Source of the DNA: Taibaiella lutea
GTDB taxonomy: Bacteria; Bacteroidota; Bacteroidia; Chitinophagales; Chitinophagaceae
Reading direction: 5' to 3'
DNA length: 64,000 nt
NCBI RefSeq assembly: GCF_008629695.1
Contig: NZ_VWSH01000003.1
Span: 743,688 to 807,687, forward strand
The translations under genes were made by a program, and so were the position numbers. Positions 38,319-44,727 of this stretch are shown here, piece after piece; within the stretch, counting starts at the first letter, position 1; every line of letters begins with the position of its first letter. Under the pieces are notes generated by a model. That model searched no databases and was not told where the DNA came from. It worked only from the letters and a program-made list of their open reading frames with translations.

Positions 38319-38648
38319 ATGTCAGTACATTTAATGTTAACAAAAACACATAATGGGGAAGAAATAAATGTGCCCATCGCAACAGAATCTTTTTTTTCAA
38401 GGGTATGGAGACCCTTAGCGGAAAAACATTCTTTGTTTTACGTAGTTGAAATGCAATCTGGATACGATATTGAACAAAAAGAGTTAATTAAAATTACAGA
38501 AGAGTTAAAAGTCATGCAAACCCATGTTATGCCCTCTCATGAACTTACTAATAATGAAAAGGAGTTTTTAAGTGAAAGAATTGCGCATGTCTTGAATAGA
38601 TTGGAAAAAGAAACACAATATTCTGATGTAAAAGGTTGGGTTGCCTAG
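38319..38648 (+). CDS. Small immunity-like protein, cassette 2
   Basis: This 109-residue soluble protein starts MSVHLMLTKTHNGEEINVPI, with SFFSRVWRPLAEKHSLFYVV and a helical C-terminus (LTNNEKEFLSERIAHVLNRL). No family is recognised. It follows the cassette-2 tip remnant by 9 bp. Immunity is inferred from this arrangement. Confidence 0.65.
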   Translation: MSVHLMLTKTHNGEEINVPIATESFFSRVWRPLAEKHSLFYVVEMQSGYDIEQKELIKITEELKVMQTHVMPSHELTNNEKEFLSERIAHVLNRLEKETQYSDVKGWVA

Positions 38649-38689
38649 GATTTCGGTAACTCCCCGCTATCCTTAGTGTTTGTATTCCT

Positions 38690-38748
38690 TGCTGTCCTTA
38701 TGTCTGTGACTAAGAACAAACAAACAACGCTCCCGCCTTAGCGGGACA
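38690..38748 (-). repeat. Left inverted repeat of the RAYT element
   Basis: This stretch contains, in inverse orientation, the TGCTGTCC...GTCTGTGACT hairpin of the cassette borders followed by the palindrome CCCGCCTTAGCGGG (38732-38745). Its reverse complement matches 39384-39439 to the right of the transposase. Confidence 0.8.
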
Positions 38749-38758
38749 AAACAAAACT

Positions 38759-38795
38759 AACAGCCGGACTTTGTAATTAAAGTCCGGCTGTTTTT
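38759..38795 (+). terminator. Hairpin terminator before the RAYT gene
   Basis: A perfect 14-bp stem, AACAGCCGGACTTT (38759-38772) and AAAGTCCGGCTGTT (38779-38792), is followed by six T. It may close cassette 2 or shield the transposase gene from read-through. Confidence 0.8.
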
Positions 38796-38824
38796 TATCT
38801 TTATTTGGAAAACAAAAAATAAGA

Positions 38825-39376
38825 ATGAGTGAAGGCGGATATAAAATAAGAAACGAGGCAGGTATTCATTTTGTAACTTTTGCCGTAGTTGAATGGGTAG
38901 ATGTGTTTACCAGGAAGGAATATCGTGATATTGTTTTGGATAGCATCAGATATTGCCAAAAAGAAAAAGGATTATTACTTCATGGTTGGTGCCTGATGAG
39001 TAACCATATTCATTTGATTATATCAGCAATCGGACAGAATAGCAGTGATATACTCCGTGATTTAAAGAAATTTACAAGTAAACAGATCATACAAGCTATT
39101 ATCAACAATCCACAGGAAAGCCGGAAGGAATGGATGTTACAAATATTTGAAAAGACAGGTGCAGAAAACAGCAGGAATACAAAATATCAATTCTGGCGTC
39201 AGGATAACCAACCGAAAGAAATATTCAGTGAATTGTTTTGGATTCAGAAACTGGAATATATTCATAAAAATCCGGTAACCGCAGGCATCGTTGACAATGC
39301 CGACGATTATTTGTATAGCAGTGCGAGAGATTATTATGGCACAGGGAAGGGTTTATTGGATATTGTGATATTGTAA
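38825..39376 (+). mobile_element. REP-associated tyrosine transposase (RAYT, Y1/IS200-like)
   Basis: This 183-residue HUH-type single-strand DNA transposase carries H61-I-H63 in the motif MSNHIHLII, which binds the metal. Y145 in KLEYIHKNPVTAGI is the expected catalytic tyrosine, and DDYLYSSARDYY is the usual RAYT ending. RAYTs mobilise REP hairpins rather than themselves in most known cases. Here the gene is bordered by inverted copies of a hairpin repeat (38690-38748 and 39384-39439). The gene is intact, so activity is plausible. Confidence 0.9.
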
Positions 39377-39383
39377 CATTGAT

Positions 39384-39439
39384 TGTCCCGCTAAGGCGGG
39401 AGCATTGTTTGTCCTGAGTCGCAGACGTCAGGACAGCAG
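39384..39439 (+). repeat. Right inverted repeat of the RAYT element
   Basis: The palindrome CCCGCTAAGGCGGG (39387-39400) is followed by the hairpin GTCCTGA...TCAGGAC (39411-39434) and AGCAG, the reverse complement of the left repeat. The same GTCCTGA hairpin opens cassettes 1, 2 and 5. Confidence 0.85.
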
Positions 39440-39440
39440 C

Positions 39441-39503
39441 AGGTTTGAACACTACAGACAGCAGGGAACTATTAATCAAATAATATTAAGGAGAAAATCA
39501 TGA
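39441..39503 (+). pseudogene. Orphan tip remnant, cassette 3
   Basis: A 20-codon remnant begins right after the hairpin repeat: RFEHYRQQGTINQIILRRKS. Its stop overlaps the next ATG (ATGA), the tight coupling expected between a toxin tip and its immunity gene. The segment AAGGAG (39488-39493) inside it is a good ribosome-binding site for that gene. Confidence 0.55.
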
Positions 39504-39994
39504 CAAAGCTAATATATCAAGAAAACCTTGAGGAGATACATACTTTCGAATCTTATTTCGGAAAAACAATATTGAGCAACAAATGCTTGATAATGCCGTA
39601 TGTCAATTTAGGTATTTCGGATCATGAATTAAATCCAAGCAGCAAGATGAAATATATAGATTATTGCTATGTAATTGCTTTGGACTTTTTATTCTTGAAG
39701 AAAAATAGTGATATACTTTTGAATAATCTAAATCAGGAATATGATAGTACAAAGTCTATTTATTTAGGAGGCAATGATCTGATCGGTGATCAAGGAATCT
39801 TTGATATTGAATTTCAATCAAAAAAATCCTTTACCCAAGTCGTCGAGGGATACCAATTAAGTTCTGAGCAGTGGTTACCTGTGCAAACTCCAAATTTTAA
39901 AGCTAATATGAATCCTGAGAGGATTGAATCATTTGTTCAAAACAAGCATCTTCCAAACAATATAGATGAGATAATAAATACTTTAACAACCTAA
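39500..39994 (+). CDS. Small immunity-like protein, cassette 3
   Basis: This 164-residue soluble protein starts MTKLIYQENLEEIHTFESYF, with LIMPYVNLGISDHELNPSSK and SIYLGGNDLIGDQGIFDIEF. No family is recognised. It has an AAGGAG ribosome-binding site and overlaps the tip remnant by four bases. It is followed by an AACAACCG-type terminator. Immunity is inferred from this setting. Confidence 0.65.
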   Translation: MTKLIYQENLEEIHTFESYFGKTILSNKCLIMPYVNLGISDHELNPSSKMKYIDYCYVIALDFLFLKKNSDILLNNLNQEYDSTKSIYLGGNDLIGDQGIFDIEFQSKKSFTQVVEGYQLSSEQWLPVQTPNFKANMNPERIESFVQNKHLPNNIDEIINTLTT

Positions 39995-40016
39995 CTAAGT
40001 GTTAAAGTAAGTAAAT

Positions 40017-40050
40017 AAACAACCGTTCCTTCATTGGTTCGGTTGTTTTT
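40017..40050 (+). terminator. Cassette-3 terminator (AACAACCG type)
   Basis: The stem AAACAACCG (40017-40025) with CGGTTGTTT (40040-40048) and a T run; the loop TTCCTTCATTGGTT is close to that at 37891. Confidence 0.8.
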
Positions 40051-40096
40051 CTATGAACCATATTGTTTCAACATGGAGTCCAGTTCTCACAAGTAA

Positions 40097-40153
40097 ACTA
40101 TGCTACAAGATCATGCTGCATATTTGCGCGAACTGAGGGCACTAGCTGAATAA
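40097..40153 (+). pseudogene. Orphan tip remnant, cassette 4
   Basis: A short frame ending LQDHAAYLRELRALAE follows an in-frame stop and precedes the next small gene by 16 bp. It looks like the extreme C-terminus of a lost toxin tip. It is too short to classify. Confidence 0.4.
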
Positions 40154-40169
40154 ACAAAAAAATGCAGAA

Positions 40170-40523
40170 ATGAAACATATACAATTTGATGACACTATCA
40201 TTGGAGAACCAAGTTTGTCTTTTAGTGTAGATAAGGACAACTTTGTTAATCTCTGGATTGGAACATTTAATTCATTAATGAAATATGCCAAACCTAATAA
40301 GGATGGATATTGGGATGAGCTTTCTCTTCATTATCAGATGCATGATGGATTCTATGAAGAACCCAATTGGAAGGTGCCTTCGACCGAATCTTATTTGAAT
40401 TGTATAGCAGATATTGTTGTTCCAGGAAGCGATATGCAAACAATGCAAACAAAGGAAAACATAATCAGGCTTTTTGAATATGCACTAACTGAAAAATTGA
40501 TTGTAGCAATAGACTATAATTAG
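40170..40523 (+). CDS. Small immunity-like protein, cassette 4
   Basis: This 117-residue soluble protein starts MKHIQFDDTIIGEPSLSFSV, with LHYQMHDGFYEEPNWKVPST and a helical end (NIIRLFEYALTEKLIVAIDY). No family is recognised with confidence. It follows a tip remnant and is closed by the terminator at 40618. The acidic, Trp-rich sequence is typical of immunity proteins; the role is inferred. Confidence 0.65.
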   Translation: MKHIQFDDTIIGEPSLSFSVDKDNFVNLWIGTFNSLMKYAKPNKDGYWDELSLHYQMHDGFYEEPNWKVPSTESYLNCIADIVVPGSDMQTMQTKENIIRLFEYALTEKLIVAIDYN

Positions 40524-40617
40524 TCGCGATAGTGGGTAGTGTTACATCAGTGTTGTTTTATAGAACTACTTGTTTAACATACTCATAATCAATTTCTATG
40601 ATTTTTCCTCACAAACT

Positions 40618-40661
40618 AAAGACAAACAACCGTTGCATTAATGTGGCGGTTGTTTGTCTTT
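40618..40661 (+). terminator. Cassette-4 terminator (AACAACCG type)
   Basis: A perfect 15-bp stem, AAAGACAAACAACCG (40618-40632) and CGGTTGTTTGTCTTT (40647-40661). The flank after it, TTCTCAAAATGGAG, recurs at about 41258, hinting at duplicated cassette ends. Confidence 0.85.
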
Positions 40662-40801
40662 CTCAAAATGGAGTTTCAAGATTCAAAAGTAGTATCAATA
40701 GTTTAGCCTTAAATTAATTGAGAACTTGATACTCCGAAATGCGAAAGGAGATAAGTTAAAATGAAGGAAAAATGCTTACTTAGCATTAGAAATTAAATAG
40801 T

Positions 40802-41242
40802 TTGATTAAATCACTTAATAGGAGCCTTGTTGCGAAAACATTTATTTGCTCTTTGATTTTTCTTTCGGCTTGTTCAGATAATAGCAGGAAGAAGGAGTTG
40901 GAAAATGCTGTAAATATGATCCACATTCATTTAGATCAGCAAATTACAACTGCCAACGAATTGGCTGACTTTTATCATAAGGATCCATCGGCTTACAAAA
41001 GAACGTTTAAAGACAGCAACATTTTTATAATGGGTTACATTAATAGAATTGATACAGATTATAAAGATTTACTTCTTGAAAATATCCAAGGTCTTGACAT
41101 AGTATGTCGTTTGAAAGATTCTACAGCATTATCTTTTTTAAAAAGATCAGACAGAGTTTTATTCAAAGGGACTTGTATGCCGACAAGAGGATATGGTTTA
41201 ATTCTTATCGAGGAATGCGAATTAGCTCAATTAGTGAAATGA
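40802..41242 (+). CDS. OB-fold (tRNA_anti-like) lipoprotein
   Basis: This protein of about 146 residues uses TTG at 40802; no ATG precedes the signal peptide and an in-frame TAG lies 12 bp upstream. The hydrophobic leader ends in the lipobox LSAC, so it is a likely membrane lipoprotein. The mature part has a helix and then an OB-like barrel (IMGYINRIDTDYKDLLLENI ... SDRVLFKGTCMPTRGYGLIL) as in tRNA_anti-like proteins of Bacteroidota. No cognate tip remnant is visible directly upstream. It may be an immunity lipoprotein or an unrelated cargo gene. Confidence 0.65.
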   Translation: MIKSLNRSLVAKTFICSLIFLSACSDNSRKKELENAVNMIHIHLDQQITTANELADFYHKDPSAYKRTFKDSNIFIMGYINRIDTDYKDLLLENIQGLDIVCRLKDSTALSFLKRSDRVLFKGTCMPTRGYGLILIEECELAQLVK

Positions 41243-41294
41243 ACAATGGAAGTTTCTTCTCAAAATGGAGCTTTAAAATTCTATGTTGTCCTGA

Positions 41295-41366
41295 GCCGCA
41301 GACATAGTACAACAGCAGATTAAAGACTACGAAGAGCGAGGAAATGATTTAAATTTCAAAAAGTAA
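41295..41366 (+). pseudogene. Orphan tip remnant, cassette 5
   Basis: A short frame running out of a decayed hairpin copy (41288-41310) reads QQQIKDYEERGNDLNFKK, then stops 5 bp before the next ATG. QIKDYEERG matches the form of RIEDYGKQG (cassette 1) and RFEHYRQQG (cassette 3). Confidence 0.5.
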
Positions 41367-41371
41367 TCAGT

Positions 41372-41632
41372 ATGGAAAATCAAAAAACGATAATACTTGG
41401 AACTGAATATGATGAGCAACTGATAAATGATCTTAATCGCTTGTTGATAAATGAAGGAGCAGCTTTTACTAATGGGATTGAAGGAGTTGCAGGCTCCCAA
41501 GATTATAAATCTTACGATATACGGTTTAAAAACTCAATTATTAAAGTTGAAATAGAAACCTATATTGGCTTATTAATCACAGGTGATGAATCAATAGTAG
41601 ATTACATAAGCGCAACTTTTAAAAACAGGTAA
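41372..41632 (+). CDS. Small immunity-like protein, cassette 5
   Basis: This 86-residue soluble protein starts MENQKTIILGTEYDEQLIND, with GAAFTNGIEGVAGSQDYKSY and VEIETYIGLLITGDESIVDY. No family is recognised. It follows a tip remnant by 5 bp and ends in the strongest terminator of the array. Immunity is inferred. Confidence 0.65.
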   Translation: MENQKTIILGTEYDEQLINDLNRLLINEGAAFTNGIEGVAGSQDYKSYDIRFKNSIIKVEIETYIGLLITGDESIVDYISATFKNR

Positions 41633-41675
41633 AACAAAACAACCGCTTCATTGATTTGAAGCGGTTGTTTTGTTT
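41632..41675 (+). terminator. Cassette-5 terminator (AACAACCG type)
   Basis: A perfect 18-bp stem, AAACAAAACAACCGCTTC (41632-41649) and GAAGCGGTTGTTTTGTTT (41658-41675). It may also serve the minus-strand regulator remnant that ends at 41697. Confidence 0.9.
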
Positions 41676-41696
41676 ATTTTCCCTACCGGCCAAACT

Positions 41697-42101
41697 TTAT
41701 TTATTAATCAACCGCTCCAACCGCTCCATCATTTCATCCTTTTCCTTTAGCATCCTTTCAAATAATGAAATCTTCTCGTCATGAAGTTTTTTTATTTCTT
41801 CGATTGGATTGTTATTGAACACCTCAATTTTATTATTGAACATCGCGTTATCAGAAAAATTACAAGAAATTAAATTCACCGCCTGTTCTTCATCAAAATT
41901 CTGAAAAGCTTCCACAGGTATTTTAAGTACCGCAGCTATTTGTTGCAGCAACAGCAAATCAATCGTTTCTTTCTGCTCCAGCAGCGAAATCTTTTTCTGG
42001 TTTCAGTCATCGCCCAGGTCAGATGCCAGGGCGTCTTGCTTAATGCCCATCATTTCCCTGAAGCGTTTCACATTGCGGCCTTCGTGTATTTTTTTATCCA
42101 T
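41697..42101 (-). pseudogene. XRE-family regulator broken by an in-frame TGA
   Basis: The frame starts at 42101 with MDKKIHEGRNVKRFREMMGI and a helix-turn-helix (IKQDALASDLGDD). It then meets TGA at 42003-42005 and continues in the same frame as NQKKISLLEQKETID to NLISC and the coiled-coil end DEMMERLERLINK. Related proteins read GDDWNQKKISLLEQKE, so a Trp TGG has become TGA. Without read-through the product is a 32-residue stub. The downstream half could only be made from an internal start near 41957. Confidence 0.8.
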
Positions 42102-42198
42102 GTACTTCTGTATTTTCAAAACTCAAATGTAAGTTTTTCCCTGCATAAAATTGTTCACGGAAAGACAACGATATTGTTTAAGATGGTAACTGGCCCGA

Positions 42199-42290
42199 CC
42201 GTCGGAGGGGTCAGATGGCTCCAATCTGTATCCAAATAGCTGTCTGAGGGGTCAGATGACTCCAATCCGTATCCAAATAGCTGTCGGAGA
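42199..42290. repeat. 41-bp tandem repeat
   Basis: Two 41-bp units (42199-42239 and 42240-42280) share GGGGTCAGATG, CTCCAATC and GTATCCAAATAG with few changes; a third, partial unit starts at 42281 (CTGTCGGAGA). It is non-coding and lies upstream of the broken XRE gene. The 350-bp stretch around it holds no supported gene. Confidence 0.75.
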
Positions 42291-42417
42291 GATTAGCTTA
42301 GTCTCCGTTACTTTCCAAACGGTTATCGCAAAGGTTGTCTCTATCCGGAGGCAAAAGATCTCACCGGTGCCGATAAAAGTTCTGTAAATGCTGTTCCTTT
42401 GGTCAGATAAGGATAGA

Positions 42418-42455
42418 AAAAGCCAATCTCCTTTCAAAGATTGGCTTTGGTTTTT
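42418..42455 (-). terminator. Hairpin terminator after the small conserved genes
   Basis: The stem AAAGCCAATCT (42419-42429) with AGATTGGCTTT (42438-42448); the minus-strand reading leads to a T-rich tail, and the plus-strand reading also ends in six T. Confidence 0.7.
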
Positions 42456-42574
42456 TAAAAACTGCTTTGCGCCGGCATTTTTTGCAGTTGCCCTGACTTT
42501 CTTAATGCTTTTTGCGGATGCTTTAATATCTGTGCATCGTTTCTTTTATCAGGCCGGGCAATGCTTTTACCCAT
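42455..42574 (-). CDS. Possible 39-residue basic protein
   Basis: This short frame starts MGKSIARPDKRNDAQILKHP and ends KMPAQSSF with the stop just before the terminator. It lies 14 bp after the conserved gene at 42588 and shares its strand. It is Lys/Arg/Gln-rich with no membrane segment. It may be a real small protein or the remnant of a longer C-terminus; the family is unknown. Confidence 0.4.
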   Translation of the reverse strand: MGKSIARPDKRNDAQILKHPQKALRKSGQLQKMPAQSSF

Positions 42575-42587
42575 AGGCGCGCCGTTT

Positions 42588-42785
42588 TTAATGAAGGGCG
42601 CTGTATATTTCGGTGGTGCGTATGTTTTTTATATTCATCCAGGTGCGGTAGCTTATGAAAATGCCATGCTTCGGAAATTCATAACGCAGAATATAAGTAT
42701 CGGGTATATCCGGTTGCTTTACTTGATTGTAAACGGCTACAATGTAGCCAACGTTTTTCAGGTAATTACGACGATTGTAAGCCAT
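42588..42785 (-). CDS. Small conserved hypothetical protein
   Basis: This 65-residue protein starts MAYNRRNYLKNVGYIVAVYN and continues DIPDTYILRYEFPKHGIFIS then YRTWMNIK. The form RRNYLK...PDT..ILR..FPKHGIFISYRTWMNI is one I associate with a conserved small protein of Chitinophagaceae encoded opposite LexA-like regulators. Its function is not known. It diverges from the XRE-S24 gene across a 255-bp gap, so it is a candidate target of that regulator. Confidence 0.6.
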   Translation of the reverse strand: MAYNRRNYLKNVGYIVAVYNQVKQPDIPDTYILRYEFPKHGIFISYRTWMNIKNIRTTEIYSALH

Positions 42786-42971
42786 AATAAAATTAAAATT
42801 AGATAGGGTTATAAAAATTCAAACATTTGTATTCTGCAAATCCGGCCTGATGCCGCGCCTCGTCTGCCATACATCCGGAATATTGTGCAGCGGCCAATCA
42901 GTTTATTTTTCGATTTAAAAGGAATAATGCGCATTTTATTCCGAATATTTCGTACTTTTATTGCCGAATAC

Positions 42972-43019
42972 AAAAATAATCCGATTATGTCGGAAATCCA
43001 AAAAAATCGGATTATTTTT
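42972..43019. promoter_or_regulatory. 15-bp inverted-repeat operator candidate
   Basis: AAAAATAATCCGATT (42972-42986) and AATCGGATTATTTTT (43005-43019) are perfect inverted arms 18 bp apart, ending 21 bp upstream of the regulator ATG at 43041. Related CCGAATA and CGGAAAT words surround them. They probably bind the divergent XRE-S24 protein for autoregulation. Confidence 0.6.
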
Positions 43020-43040
43020 ATCGTTTTAATTTCTGTAGCC

Positions 43041-43802
43041 ATGCTTAATAATTATTTCGGAAGTAACCTTAAGTTTTTAAGAAAAAAAACAGTCAAAAGC
43101 CAGTCTGACATTGCCATACTGGTTAATAAACGTACCACTGCCATCAGCAGCTGGGAGAACAACCTTTCACAGCCGTCTTTCGAAGATTTATTCAGATTAT
43201 CCGATTTTTTTGGAATTGATATAGGACTTTTACTGGCCAATGATTTATCGGACGAATCTTCCTCAAAAAGCAAATCGAATGCTTTGGGCAATGCAGCAAC
43301 AGACTCGCTGACAGAGTACACCTATAATGTATATGATTTTGAAAGTAAGGCAGCCGCAGGCGAAGCCTTGTTTTTGCTGGATGCAGACAGAATGATGCGG
43401 GAGCCTAATTTATATCTGCCCCACCTTGGCCCGGGCCTGCACATCAGGGTGCCCATCAGCGGCGACAGCATGCACAGCACCATAAAGGACAGCGACAAAG
43501 CAGTAGCCACGCTTGTTACAGATATATCTGATATCAGGCAGGGCTATATTTATGCCATTCTGGACAAGCAGGACGGACTGGTATGTAAAAGGGTATATAT
43601 GGAGAATGAAAAAACCCTGGAATTAGTAAGCGATAACGAAATATATAAACCCTATAAGCGCCATCTAAAAGATATTGTAAGCATGTTTAAAGTAAGGGAA
43701 GTACACAGCACCGATCTGCGTCCTTACTTTGAAGATTTGCGGAAAGAAATGCGGGATATCAGGACGGAAATGGCCGATATCAGGTTATTAATGAATAAAT
43801 AA
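43041..43802 (+). CDS. XRE-S24 (LexA/CI-like) transcriptional regulator
   Basis: This 253-residue repressor has an N-terminal helix-turn-helix (about 18-60, SQSDIAILVNKRTTAISSWE) and a C-terminal S24 peptidase fold. S143 in ISGDSMHST and K183 in GLVCKRVYM form the Ser-Lys dyad. A106-G107 in SKAAAGEALF is a likely self-cleavage site. A coiled-coil tail follows (EDLRKEMRDIRTEMADIRLL). The ATG at 43041 is preferred because the frame upstream to 42885 crosses the operator-like repeat. It is likely inactivated by RecA-stimulated cleavage on DNA damage, as in the family. No error-prone polymerase gene adjoins it. Confidence 0.85.
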   Translation: MLNNYFGSNLKFLRKKTVKSQSDIAILVNKRTTAISSWENNLSQPSFEDLFRLSDFFGIDIGLLLANDLSDESSSKSKSNALGNAATDSLTEYTYNVYDFESKAAAGEALFLLDADRMMREPNLYLPHLGPGLHIRVPISGDSMHSTIKDSDKAVATLVTDISDIRQGYIYAILDKQDGLVCKRVYMENEKTLELVSDNEIYKPYKRHLKDIVSMFKVREVHSTDLRPYFEDLRKEMRDIRTEMADIRLLMNK

Positions 43803-43828
43803 GGGCCTGTATGCTATTTAAATTAATG

Positions 43829-44075
43829 CCGCCGTGCAGGAGAAACTGTGGTTTAATTGAAACACATAGCCACATAGGATTAAGATTTGTAGAAAGAATA
43901 CAATAGTTCCTCATAGCAAAGCTTCGCTTCGAAGCTAACAATTGACTATGTTAAAACTTGTTTTCTATGCGCCCTTTCAGCACAACTCCATTCTAAATAA
44001 TTGCCTATGTCTCTATGTGGTTTAAATAAAATACATAGAAACATATGCTTAGCTTTTTAGTTAATGACATTGAGT
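43829..44075. repeat. Dispersed non-coding repeat, copy B plus partial third copy
   Basis: 43829-43940 matches 1636-1741: GTGGTTTAATTGAAACACAT, AGAAAGAA, TAGTTCC, CATAGCAAAGC, with a hairpin AGCTTCG/CGAAGCT at the end. 44005-44075 repeats CTATGTCTCTATGTGGTTTA and AGTTAATGACA(T/C)TG, also seen at 1740. The 320-bp gap holds no supported gene. Confidence 0.6.
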
Positions 44076-44124
44076 ACGAAATCATCTTTAATTGCAATTC
44101 GTGCGGAGAAATCCTGTTTGCCGT

Positions 44125-44382
44125 TTAATTCAGGAAAACAGGATTTGGTATATAACATACCCATAATTCCAATATTTTATCAGATAGCTTAATCCTGATG
44201 TCGGAAGGTTTATTGGGCAATGCATAATAATCGCCCGTTTCTTTAAACACCATCTTTTCTATATATTCTTTAGCTTCATCTATTTCGCTGAAAAAGGCAC
44301 ATTTTGGTATATCTATGTAATCGTCCGTGTCCGTCAGCGGAAGCACCACTACTATAAAATTTTTGTTCATTCTTTTACACAT
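44125..44382 (-). CDS. Hypothetical small protein
   Basis: This 85-residue protein starts MCKRMNKNFIVVVLPLTDTD and has FFSEIDEAKEYIEKMVFKET and the end ILELWVCYIPNPVFLN. The alternative ATG at 44370 (MNKNFIV) is equally good. It looks cytoplasmic and alpha/beta. The family is not recognised. A large inverted repeat lies just upstream (44399-44461). Confidence 0.55.
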   Translation of the reverse strand: MCKRMNKNFIVVVLPLTDTDDYIDIPKCAFFSEIDEAKEYIEKMVFKETGDYYALPNKPSDIRIKLSDKILELWVCYIPNPVFLN

Positions 44383-44398
44383 TTAAATTACTGTTTCA

Positions 44399-44461
44399 AA
44401 ATATCAAATGCCTTTCAGCCGCATCCGGCTTGTGCTCTGGCCAATAATGCATTTGATATTT
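44399..44461. repeat. 13-bp inverted repeat forming a long hairpin
   Basis: AAATATCAAATGC (44399-44411) and GCATTTGATATTT (44449-44461) are perfect arms enclosing a small inner hairpin AGCCG-CAT-CCGGCT. Further small hairpins follow (GCAAGAA...TTCTTGC near 44500-44525). The 345-bp gap 44383-44727 has no supported gene. A structured leader or small RNA is possible. Confidence 0.5.
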
Positions 44462-44727
44462 CCACTCATTATGTAAAGGTGGAATTCCCTGCTTTCAACA
44501 GCAAGAAAGTGTGCAGTTCTTGCTTGTTTTTAAAAAATAACGGTAAAAACATTTCAACTATTCAGCAAATAAAATTGTTTAGCTAAAGCGAAGCAGGTTA
44601 TTGAATCAACACTCATTTTTCATTCTTAACAAATATAAAATCTGTGCTTATTTGCTATTTTCTCAAATAAAAGTAAATTGCAGGCTATTTTTTATTTTTT
44701 TAACCCAGTCAAAAAAGGGAAACAACT

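Noticed and set aside
39225-39479. Minus-strand 84-codon frame over the RAYT 3' end
   Set aside because: Shadow of the transposase and its right inverted repeat.
37071-41675. CRISPR array
   Set aside because: Repeats are few, irregularly spaced and hairpin-forming, with genes between them; there are no spacers of constant length and no cas genes.
42252-42576. Frames at 42252-42437 (minus) and 42388-42576 (plus)
   Set aside because: They cross the tandem repeat or the terminator hairpin, have unlikely composition, and the plus frame is the complement of the small basic minus-strand frame.
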